This document shows, one piece after another, positions 1-5,182 of a DNA stretch of 5,232 bases (position 1 is its first letter; each line of letters opens with the position of its first letter). The translations under genes were made by a program, and so were the position numbers. The stretch is taken from contig JAICHE010000101.1 of NCBI GenBank assembly GCA_025922755.1, positions 1 through 5,232 on the forward strand, written 5' to 3'. The DNA comes from Nitrososphaeraceae archaeon (lineage in GTDB: Archaea; Thermoproteota; Nitrososphaeria; Nitrososphaerales; Nitrosopumilaceae). Under the pieces are notes generated by a model, which was given only the letters and a program-made list of their open reading frames with translations, was not told the origin of the DNA and did no database searches.

Positions 1-1
1 C

Positions 2-316
2 ATGCTTACTTTTAAAATTGAAAAACTTGATATTTTTCAGAGTTATTTTTTTGGCAAAGTCGAATTTAGAAATGACAATTACAAAGTAAATATTCAAAAT
101 CAAAAAAGAGGTAAAGTCCTAAAATTACCATTTCCAATAAATTCCAAAAAAGAGCAGTTTATTGTTCGCCTTACAGGACCAAACGATCTATTTGTGGAGG
201 ATTTTCTACCATATTGTGGAGACTCTGAATGGCTGGAAATTGATTCAGATGCCATCACATATTTTCTAGCTGATAATCAAGACCAATTAGATACAATCGA
301 AATAATGGATGATTGA
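2..316 (+). CDS. Hypothetical soluble protein, possibly 5'-partial
   Basis: This encodes 104 residues if the ATG at position 2 is the true start. Only one base precedes it in the window, so the gene may begin further upstream. I do not recognise the family. The N-terminal half is basic and rich in alternating hydrophobic and polar stretches, suggesting beta-strands. The C-terminal third is strongly acidic, ending IEIMDD. There is no signal peptide or membrane segment, and a single cysteine at about residue 72, so a cytoplasmic protein is most likely. The stop codon at 314-316 is followed 37 bp later by the start of the next gene on the same strand, so the two may share a transcript. Composition matches the neighbouring archaeal genes. 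No function is proposed. Confidence 0.65.
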   Translation: MLTFKIEKLDIFQSYFFGKVEFRNDNYKVNIQNQKRGKVLKLPFPINSKKEQFIVRLTGPNDLFVEDFLPYCGDSEWLEIDSDAITYFLADNQDQLDTIEIMDD

Positions 317-353
317 TGGAAACGACTTTAAGTAATCTTCCGACAGAGAGCAT

Positions 354-875
354 ATGATTTGGCCCGGTATGGGAGATCCATACAAACGAAAAAAGACGTT
401 AAAATTTCTTTTAATCACAGCTATAATTGGAATTTCAGTTGCCGCTGCCAGTACATTTGTTCAGCAGACTCTAAACTCAGATAATCCTCTAAAAGTATGC
501 ATCAATGATAGAAATACGCCCTATAAAATCAAGGCAACTTTAGAATTAATTGTAGATGGCGAAAAAGCAGAAATTCCAGCAAATATTGGATTTCAGGAAG
601 GAGACTGTAAGAGAACATTATACACCCTAACCAATGATGGAACAATTTATGCCGAATGGGTAGAGGAATACCCCTTTGAAATCGGACATTTTCTATGGAT
701 GTGGGATTTCCCTCTTAGAGACATGGACCAGTCAAAATCAAAGATATTTGTGAATGGAAAAGAGTCTGAACACTTTATCAACCATCCACTGCAAGACGGA
801 TATCTTTACAGAGCAGAGTTCACCTCAAAAGCTTACGATGAGGCAAAGGACAAAGACTTCCTTCCAGAAAAATAG
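354..875 (+). CDS. Membrane-anchored extracytoplasmic protein with IPANIG-type domain
   Basis: The 173-residue protein has a basic N-terminus (KRKK at 11-14), one hydrophobic segment at about 16-33, and then a polar domain. It is probably an N-terminally anchored protein facing the outside, with C49 and C85 able to form a disulfide. Residues 62-119 (LELIVDG, IPANIGF, DGTIYAEW, FEIGHFLWMWDF) resemble a widespread archaeal and bacterial exported domain. From memory, that domain usually reads about 'PANIGI...HTHD..G.IHVE...LG.FF.VWG'. Here the HTHD and IHVE histidines are replaced (LYTL at 89-92, IYAE at 98-101), so the presumed metal- or ligand-binding residues are missing. The frame opens after a stop at 333-335. 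The ATG at 354 gives MIWPGM and the ATG at 369 is an equally possible start. There is no clear Shine-Dalgarno sequence. The exact role is unknown, and family recognition is moderate. Confidence 0.8.
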   Translation: MIWPGMGDPYKRKKTLKFLLITAIIGISVAAASTFVQQTLNSDNPLKVCINDRNTPYKIKATLELIVDGEKAEIPANIGFQEGDCKRTLYTLTNDGTIYAEWVEEYPFEIGHFLWMWDFPLRDMDQSKSKIFVNGKESEHFINHPLQDGYLYRAEFTSKAYDEAKDKDFLPEK

Positions 876-897
876 TTTTTCAGACTTTGAAAAATTA
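873..897 (+). terminator. AT-rich stem-loop at the stop codon, possible terminator
   Basis: A perfect 7-bp inverted repeat, TTTTTCA (876-882) and TGAAAAA (888-894), has a 5-nt loop. It extends to about 10 bp with one G-U pair, taking in the TAG stop codon of the IPANIG-domain gene. The T-run at 876-880 fits an archaeal T-rich terminator. The hairpin may instead protect the 3' end, since archaeal termination does not need a stem. The next gene converges on this site. Confidence 0.4.
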
Positions 898-930
898 GAA
901 AAAATGAACAAAGTATTCTTGTAAATTATT

Positions 931-950
931 AAAAATAATGAAAAGAAGAA
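931..950 (-). terminator. T-rich terminator of the 89-residue membrane protein gene
   Basis: Read on the minus strand, the DNA about 11 nt beyond the TAA stop is a pyrimidine-rich tract with several T runs (ttcttctttt, then attattttt). This is the usual look of an archaeal intrinsic terminator. It includes one arm of a small ATTATT/AATAAT inverted repeat (925-939). It separates this gene from the convergent plus-strand gene. Confidence 0.5.
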
Positions 951-961
951 AGGAAGTTGTT

Positions 962-1231
962 TTACCAGTATTTACCGTTGTCTGGAATAAGACCGATACC
1001 TTCTCTTTCAAAGTGTCTGTCTAATTCATCGATCCATCTCTCACGGTTGTCCTTGTAAGACCATCCGTGTACACGTAACCAGAATGAGATAATTCCCAAG
1101 AGGAATATTGTGAACATCATGGTACCAAAGATGTAGATCATTACATCGTAGAATAATGGATCATAGTTTGGTCCTAATTGTCCTGTCACTGATGACAAGA
1201 TGCTTAGGAAAGTTCCTACGATAGGAGTCAT
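962..1231 (-). CDS. Small single-span membrane protein, candidate ammonia monooxygenase accessory subunit
   Basis: The 89-residue protein has a mildly hydrophobic N-terminus (1-18), a strong membrane helix at about 29-52 (MIYIFGTMMFTIFLLGIISFW), and a charged C-terminal tail. The tail carries WSYKDNRERWIDEL (57-70) and the end GLIPDNGKYW, so it is aromatic-rich and looks constrained rather than random. The ATG at 1229-1231 is supported by a TATA box (1257-1264) placing transcription start about 3 nt upstream, so the mRNA is nearly leaderless and lacks a Shine-Dalgarno sequence. A T-rich terminator follows. It lies in tandem with the signal-peptide protein at 1347-1679. From memory, two small adjacent genes (amoY, amoZ) encode extra subunits proposed for archaeal ammonia monooxygenase. 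This pair fits in size, membrane character and adjacency, but identity is inferred and I cannot say which would be which. Confidence 0.85.
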   Translation of the reverse strand: MTPIVGTFLSILSSVTGQLGPNYDPLFYDVMIYIFGTMMFTIFLLGIISFWLRVHGWSYKDNRERWIDELDRHFEREGIGLIPDNGKYW

Positions 1232-1256
1232 TGTATATTTTGGCTCAATTTCTGCG

Positions 1257-1264
1257 ATATATAC
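1257..1264 (-). promoter_or_regulatory. TATA box of the 89-residue membrane protein gene
   Basis: On the minus strand this reads GTATATAT. Its centre is about 26-27 nt from position 1234, three bases before the ATG. The gene therefore has its own promoter in the 115-bp gap after the upstream minus-strand gene, and its transcript should be almost leaderless. Confidence 0.6.
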
Positions 1265-1317
1265 ATTTCTGTTATTATCAAAAAGTACGAGATCAGTATC
1301 TTCACTAAGAGATATCT

Positions 1318-1333
1318 AATAAAATAAGAAAAG
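1318..1333 (-). terminator. T-rich terminator of the 110-residue exported protein gene
   Basis: Read on the minus strand this is cttttcttattttatt, starting about 13 nt past the TAA stop at 1347-1349. It is typical of T-rich archaeal termination. With the separate TATA box downstream, it indicates that the two minus-strand genes are transcribed as separate units. Confidence 0.5.
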
Positions 1334-1346
1334 TATTGGTATTTGT

Positions 1347-1679
1347 TTATCCTCTACCCATTGCTGCGTATTTGCCAGATCTGCCTTTAAGGAAGAAAGC
1401 TGCTGCAATACCACCAAAGACTGCTGCAGAAATTACTGCTGCACCACCTACACCACTTGCATCAAGATAAGGTGTACCTGATCCAGAAGCTGGGTTTGCT
1501 TGTGCGGCTTCAACTCTTCTTTTCTGAATTTCTAAAGCCTCTTCTAAGGTGTATGCTCCGGTTTCTCCGCCTTGGCCAACGTTACCCATGTATTGTGCAA
1601 AAGCAATTGAGCTTGCACCAAAGGTTCCTACGACAAATACAGCGAGTAAGGATGCTGTTAATAGTACTTTACTGTTCAT
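1347..1679 (-). CDS. Exported C-terminally anchored small protein, candidate ammonia monooxygenase accessory subunit
   Basis: The 110-residue protein begins with a clear signal peptide: MNSK, a hydrophobic core at about 5-23, and a probable cleavage site after AFA (residue 28). The mature part starts QYMGNVGQGGE. A short helical segment follows (YTLEEALEIQKRRVEAAQ, 43-60), then a Pro/Gly/Ser linker, one small-residue membrane helix (about 77-97, Gly/Ala-rich) and a basic tail (KGRSGKYAAMGRG). The expected topology is type I: mature N-terminus outside, C-terminus in the cytoplasm. Codons look less A/T-biased than in neighbouring genes, as in strongly expressed genes. It has its own TATA box and terminator. 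Adjacency to another small membrane protein gene fits the proposed amoY/amoZ pair of ammonia-oxidizing archaea. That identity is inference; the topology is well supported. Confidence 0.88.
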   Translation of the reverse strand: MNSKVLLTASLLAVFVVGTFGASSIAFAQYMGNVGQGGETGAYTLEEALEIQKRRVEAAQANPASGSGTPYLDASGVGGAAVISAAVFGGIAAAFFLKGRSGKYAAMGRG

Positions 1680-1711
1680 ACCGTTTACCTGTCGTTTTGA
1701 AGCCAGTGTAC

Positions 1712-1719
1712 TTATTTAA
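1712..1719 (-). promoter_or_regulatory. TATA box of the 110-residue exported protein gene
   Basis: On the minus strand this reads TTAAATAA within an A-rich stretch. Spacing predicts transcription start near 1690, giving a leader of about 10 nt that contains AGGT roughly 7 nt before the ATG. It shares a 125-bp divergent region with the rps15 promoter. Confidence 0.55.
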
Positions 1720-1775
1720 CTTTTATTCTGAACCCCAATTTTCGGATACTATGTACGAGATCCGAATAAGTAACG

Positions 1776-1784
1776 TTTAATTTT
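1776..1784 (+). promoter_or_regulatory. TATA box of rps15 (leaderless transcript)
   Basis: TTTAATTTT is centred about 25 nt upstream of the rps15 ATG at 1805. Transcription would start at or within a base or two of the start codon. No Shine-Dalgarno sequence precedes the ATG, which agrees with a leaderless mRNA. It likely drives the whole rps15-DHH-pcc1-serS operon. Confidence 0.6.
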
Positions 1785-1804
1785 GTTCTAGATTTAGTCG
1801 CCTC

Positions 1805-2254
1805 ATGGGACGTATGCATACGCATAGACATGGAAAGTCACACTCTATTAGGCCAGCAACACTACGTGCTCCTTCATGGATATCACTTGGTCCAAAAGAG
1901 ATCGAAGAATTAGTGGTAAAGTATGCAAAAGATGGATTGACTCCAAGCCAAATCGGAATTAAGTTAAGAGATCAGCATTCAATTCCTTTGATCAAACCCA
2001 TTACAAAAAAAACTGTAGGAGAAATTCTTCAAGAAAATGATCTAATGGCCGAGATGCCAGAAGATTTAGAAAATATTGTGAAAAAAGCAGTAGGTCTACA
2101 AAAACACCTAAAGGAAAACAAAGGAGACAGAAGAAATGTCCGTTCTCTTGAATTGATTGAAGCCAAGGTACATAGATTATCAGTATATTACAAAAGAATT
2201 GGCAGAATTCCTCAAAACTGGAAATATAAATCCGTGGTAGCCCAATTAGAATAA
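1805..2254 (+). CDS. rps15: Small ribosomal subunit protein uS15 (archaeal type)
   Basis: The 149-residue protein is an archaeal/eukaryotic uS15, longer than the bacterial form because of an N-terminal extension. It starts MGRMHTHRHGKSHS, close to the usual archaeal start MxRMHxxxxGKSxS, which fixes the ATG at 1805. PSWISLGPKEIEELVVKYAK (24-43) and the following helix form the N-terminal domain. Residues about 85-149 are the core S15 three-helix domain, with the diagnostic GDRRNVRSLELIEAKVHRL (107-125) that binds 16S rRNA. The protein joins the platform of the 30S subunit early in assembly. It is the first gene of a coupled operon: its TAA stop overlaps the ATG of the DHH gene by one base. 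The predicted promoter makes the transcript leaderless. Identification is secure. Confidence 0.97.
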   Translation: MGRMHTHRHGKSHSIRPATLRAPSWISLGPKEIEELVVKYAKDGLTPSQIGIKLRDQHSIPLIKPITKKTVGEILQENDLMAEMPEDLENIVKKAVGLQKHLKENKGDRRNVRSLELIEAKVHRLSVYYKRIGRIPQNWKYKSVVAQLE

Positions 2255-3675
2255 TGGCAAATTCTCTTGAAGAATCGCTTTCGTTTTTCAAAGATAAAAT
2301 TTCAGATTGTATTAAATCACAAAAATCAATTTCTGTTACAACCCACATCGATTGTGATGGATTAACCTCAGGAAGTATTATCACAAAAGCCCTAATCAGA
2401 GCGGGGGCAAAATGCACATTGAGAACTTCAAAAGAATTTAGTCAAAATGTAATTGATTCTCTAAAAAATGACTCAAGGGAGTTCCATGTCATTACTGACC
2501 TTGGAGGAGGATTTGCAAATAATTTAGACCAAAGTCTTGGAGAAGATTGGATAGTACTTGACCACCATCAGATATCAGATTCAGAGATGGATAATCCTAG
2601 GACCATAAATGCATGGAAATATGGGATAGATGGAGGAACTGAAATTTGTGCAGGGGGAATGGCATATTTGGCAGCAATGTCACTTGATGATAAAAATTCA
2701 GACTTGTCATCAGTAGCAGTTGTTGCTGCATTAGGAGACAGGCAAGACCAAGGGGAGAGAAAATCCTTTATTGGGAAAAATTTTGAAATTGCAAACACAG
2801 CAAAGGAACTGGGCCTTTTAGATATTGATTTAGACCTGCTTTTGGTGGGAAGAGAAACAAGGCCTCTACCTGATGCACTTGCTTTTACTTCACAACCATT
2901 CATAGAAGGACTTACTTGGAATAGAGATACGTGTCTATCCTTACTAAATTCGTCAGGAATTAATTTAAAAGATGGCGGAAGATGGAGAGTTCCAGCCGAA
3001 TTAAATGAAGATGAAAAACGAATAGTTATTGAAGAAATTACCAAGTTTACTTCGGGCAAAAATGCCACAGATATAATGTCTGAACTTATCGGATACACCT
3101 ACACGTTTCCAAGAGAAGACAGAAGGAGTTTCCTGCGGGATGGAAGAGAGTTTTCAACAATGCTAAACTCCTGTGGAAGAATCAGTAAGTCTGGAGTAGG
3201 AATGGCAATTTGCATGGGGGATAGAAACAAGATTTTAAGAGAAGGTGAAGTGATTCTTACGGAATATCGAAAATTGATTAGAGAATACATGAATGTGCTA
3301 ACCAATGAAAGATGGAGAATTTCAGAAAGTGAGACTTGCGTTATGGTAAATGGTGAGGGAGTTGTCCCTGAAACCATGACTGGAACTATTTCTTCTTTAA
3401 TTGCAGGATCTCCTAAAAATTCAGGAAAAATCATTATTCTTAGAACAAAAGGAGAAGAAAATACAATCAAATTTTCCTCAAGAAAATCCTTTGGATGTAA
3501 ATCAGCAATTAACCTAAGCCAGCTGATGAAAACAGGTGCTGAGAAATTTGATGGAATTGGCGGAGGGCATGATGCTGCAGCTGGGGCAAAAATAACTAAA
3601 GACAAATTAAATGACTTTTTAGATTATTTAGATGTAAATGTCGTTAACTTGTCAAGTCCAGATAATTCTAGATAA
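2254..3675 (+). CDS. DHH/DHHA1 phosphoesterase, archaeal RecJ-like nuclease
   Basis: The 473-residue protein has the complete DHH catalytic core. Motif I is HIDCDG (31-36), D82 lies in TDLGGG, motif III is LDHHQ (102-106), and GDRQDQG (161-167) supplies the motif IV aspartate. These residues normally bind two Mn/Mg ions. A linker with an NSCGR element (305-309) leads to the C-terminal DHHA1 domain, whose GIGGGHDAAAG (434-444) binds the substrate backbone. The relatives are archaeal RecJ-like proteins, including the GINS-associated nuclease of euryarchaea, acting as 5'-3' exonucleases on single-stranded DNA or RNA, or as phosphodiesterases. The exact substrate cannot be told from sequence. The gene starts within the rps15 stop codon (TAATG), as expected for translational coupling, and overlaps pcc1 by 38 nt. 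The position beside rps15 and pcc1 is a conserved archaeal arrangement. No active-site residue is missing. Confidence 0.93.
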   Translation: MANSLEESLSFFKDKISDCIKSQKSISVTTHIDCDGLTSGSIITKALIRAGAKCTLRTSKEFSQNVIDSLKNDSREFHVITDLGGGFANNLDQSLGEDWIVLDHHQISDSEMDNPRTINAWKYGIDGGTEICAGGMAYLAAMSLDDKNSDLSSVAVVAALGDRQDQGERKSFIGKNFEIANTAKELGLLDIDLDLLLVGRETRPLPDALAFTSQPFIEGLTWNRDTCLSLLNSSGINLKDGGRWRVPAELNEDEKRIVIEEITKFTSGKNATDIMSELIGYTYTFPREDRRSFLRDGREFSTMLNSCGRISKSGVGMAICMGDRNKILREGEVILTEYRKLIREYMNVLTNERWRISESETCVMVNGEGVVPETMTGTISSLIAGSPKNSGKIIILRTKGEENTIKFSSRKSFGCKSAINLSQLMKTGAEKFDGIGGGHDAAAGAKITKDKLNDFLDYLDVNVVNLSSPDNSR

Positions 3676-3880
3676 TTTATCAAAAGAAAAGGCCCAAACT
3701 GTGAAAAAGGCTTTAGATCCTGATAATGTGAATTTTCCAAAAGGCCTAAGTCTAGAGGTGGAGAATGTTGATAACAAGCTGGTGTTTAATTTTGAAAATG
3801 AGGACGATATGAAAAAATTGATCGCTACCGTAGATGAAGTCCTATCTCATGTTCAGGTGGCTTTGAAGGTGATTGAATAG
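3638..3880 (+). CDS. pcc1: KEOPS complex subunit Pcc1
   Basis: The 80-residue protein has the size and pattern of archaeal Pcc1 (CTAG/Pcc1 family). An N-terminal strand (CQVQIIL, 5-11) precedes a helix with SKEKAQTVKKALDPDN (15-30), then two strands (LSLEVENVDNKLVFNF, 37-52) and a C-terminal helix (EDDMKKLIATVDEVLSHV, 55-72). Pcc1 is the dimerising subunit of KEOPS, which with Kae1, Bud32 and Cgi121 makes the t6A modification at position 37 of ANN-decoding tRNAs in the cytoplasm. The ATG at 3638 lies inside the DHH gene (38-nt overlap). A later start would remove the first strand, so the overlap is probably real and coupled. Its TAG stop overlaps the GTG of serS. The order DHH-pcc1 next to ribosomal protein genes supports the call. 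Sequence divergence in this family is high, so context matters. Confidence 0.85.
   Translation: MSLTCQVQIILDNLSKEKAQTVKKALDPDNVNFPKGLSLEVENVDNKLVFNFENEDDMKKLIATVDEVLSHVQVALKVIE
3867..3873 (+). promoter_or_regulatory. Shine-Dalgarno sequence of serS
   Basis: AGGTGAT lies at the end of pcc1, six bases before the GTG start of serS. It is fully complementary to the conserved archaeal 16S rRNA 3' end (GGAGGTGAT consensus). It decides the GTG start at 3880 and suits an internal operon gene, in contrast to the leaderless first gene. Confidence 0.7.
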
Positions 3881-5142
3881 TGTTAGATCCCAAGCTGATC
3901 AAGGAGAACCCACAGATACTCCAAAAAATGTTGAAGGAAAGAAATGTGGATTTTGACTTAGATGGGCTTGTAGAATCGGATAAAAGAAGAAGAGAGTTCA
4001 TTCTAAAAACAGATGAATTAAGAAAAAAGAAAAACAAGGTTGCTTTAGAAATTCCTCAAAAAAAGAAGAAAGGAGAAGATACCTCAGAAATTCTAAAAGA
4101 GATGAAACAGGTATCAGAAGAACTATCTAATTTAGAGTCAGTCCAAGAAGAAAATGAGAATAAATACAAAAGATTGGCATTTTCCATTCCTAATCTTATT
4201 CATGAAACTGTTCCAATTGGGCCAGATGATTCTGCAAACAAAGAAATAAAAAAATGGGGAAAAATTCCAGAGTTTGATTTCAAAATAAATGACCACATAG
4301 ACATATCAGATAATTTAGGTTTGGTGGATTTGGAAAGAGCTGCAAAAGTAGCAGGTGCAAGATTTTATTATTTGAAAAATGACTTGGTAAGACTTAACCA
4401 GGCTTTAATCCATTATGCCTTGGAATTTTTGTCTGAAAAAAAATATTCTCTTGTGCAACCTCCATACATGATTAATTATCAATCTATGGAAGGCGCTGTT
4501 ATTACCGACGATTTTGAAGAAGTAATTTACAAAATTGAAGATGAAGACTTGTACATGATTGGAACCTCAGAGCATGCCATGGCTGCAATGCATTCTGGAG
4601 AGATTATCGAAGGAAAGGATTTGCCCTTAAGATATGCAGGAGTGAGTCCATGTTTTAGAAAAGAGGCAGGAGCACATGGAAGGGATCAAAAAGGGATTTT
4701 CAGAGTCCATCAATTTGATAAGATAGAGCAGTTTGTATTTACTAGGCCTGAAGATTCTTGGAAAGAACATGAAAGAATGTTGGAGATTGCAGAAGAATTT
4801 TATCAAAAATTAGAGATTCCGTACAGAGTAATGCTTCTTTCTTCAGGAGACATGGGCAAAATATCTGCAAAGACTTACGACATAGAAGCCTGGATGGCAG
4901 GTCAAAACGCTTACCGAGAAATAGTATCTTGCTCAAATTGTTTGGATTTTCAATCTAGAAGATTAAAAATTAGATATCGTGAGAAAACAAATGAGGAGAC
5001 AAAATACCTCTACACTCTAAACAGCACTCTTATTGCTACATCAAGAATTCTCGTTTCAATTATGGAAAACTTTCAAACAAAGGATGGACATATTTCAGTT
5101 CCTTCAGTTTTACAAAAATACATGGGTCAAACCTCTATCTAG
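3880..5142 (+). CDS. serS: Seryl-tRNA synthetase (SerRS)
   Basis: The 420-residue class II synthetase charges tRNA-Ser with serine using ATP in the cytoplasm. It is the common SerRS type, not the rare zinc-dependent methanogen form. The start MLDPKLIKENP is typical. Residues about 30-100 form the Lys/Glu-rich antiparallel coiled coil that grips the tRNA long variable arm. The catalytic core has a motif 1 region (VQPPYMINY, 192-200), the serine-binding TSE (229-231), motif 2 (CFRKEAGAHGRDQKGIFR, 258-275), CSNCLDFQSRR (351-361) and motif 3 with its arginine (TLNSTLIATSR, 379-389). The usual bacterial GSGLA in motif 3 is replaced by STLIA, as I recall for other archaeal SerRS. Start is GTG overlapping the pcc1 stop (TAGTG), with a strong Shine-Dalgarno sequence upstream. 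The length is normal and the enzyme appears intact. Confidence 0.97.
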   Translation: MLDPKLIKENPQILQKMLKERNVDFDLDGLVESDKRRREFILKTDELRKKKNKVALEIPQKKKKGEDTSEILKEMKQVSEELSNLESVQEENENKYKRLAFSIPNLIHETVPIGPDDSANKEIKKWGKIPEFDFKINDHIDISDNLGLVDLERAAKVAGARFYYLKNDLVRLNQALIHYALEFLSEKKYSLVQPPYMINYQSMEGAVITDDFEEVIYKIEDEDLYMIGTSEHAMAAMHSGEIIEGKDLPLRYAGVSPCFRKEAGAHGRDQKGIFRVHQFDKIEQFVFTRPEDSWKEHERMLEIAEEFYQKLEIPYRVMLLSSGDMGKISAKTYDIEAWMAGQNAYREIVSCSNCLDFQSRRLKIRYREKTNEETKYLYTLNSTLIATSRILVSIMENFQTKDGHISVPSVLQKYMGQTSI

Positions 5143-5151
5143 TCGCATACC

Positions 5152-5161
5152 CTTATATTTT
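5152..5161 (+). promoter_or_regulatory. TATA box of rps3ae
   Basis: CTTATATTTT begins 10 bases after the serS stop codon and is centred about 26 nt before the TTG start of rps3ae. Transcription would begin on the AA just before, or at, the TTG, giving a leaderless mRNA. No terminator is evident between serS and this site, so readthrough from the upstream operon is also possible. Confidence 0.6.
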
Positions 5162-5182
5162 GGATTCAAAGGTCGATAATAA

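Noticed and set aside
1457..1780. Plus-strand open frame of 107 codons
   Set aside because: It lies opposite the signal-peptide protein gene and runs through its promoter region. The product is Leu/Arg/Gln-rich with no motif, as expected for an antisense shadow.
1680..1804. Possible small RNA in the divergent intergenic region
   Set aside because: The space is accounted for by two opposing TATA boxes and short leaders. I see no stable stem-loop structure or tRNA-like element.
2001..2417. Minus-strand open frame of 138 codons
   Set aside because: It is antisense to the end of rps15 and the start of the DHH gene, both of which are certain. The hydrophobic, Phe/Leu-rich product is an artefact of A-rich coding DNA read backwards.
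2568..3605. Two minus-strand open frames (2568-3098 and 3099-3605)
   Set aside because: Both are antisense to the DHH nuclease, whose motifs are intact throughout. Their Ser/Pro/Phe-rich products have no recognisable feature.
3825..4037. Minus-strand open frame of 70 codons
   Set aside because: It is antisense to the pcc1-serS junction. Its poly-Phe/Ser start is the reverse of the lysine-rich SerRS coiled coil.
4018..4080. A-rich tract within serS that might be a slippage site or low-complexity repeat
   Set aside because: It encodes the Lys/Glu-rich tRNA-binding coiled coil in frame, and SerRS reads intact on both sides, so no frameshift is implied.
4742..4936. Minus-strand open frame of 64 codons
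   Set aside because: It is antisense to the SerRS catalytic core and has no promoter or motif.
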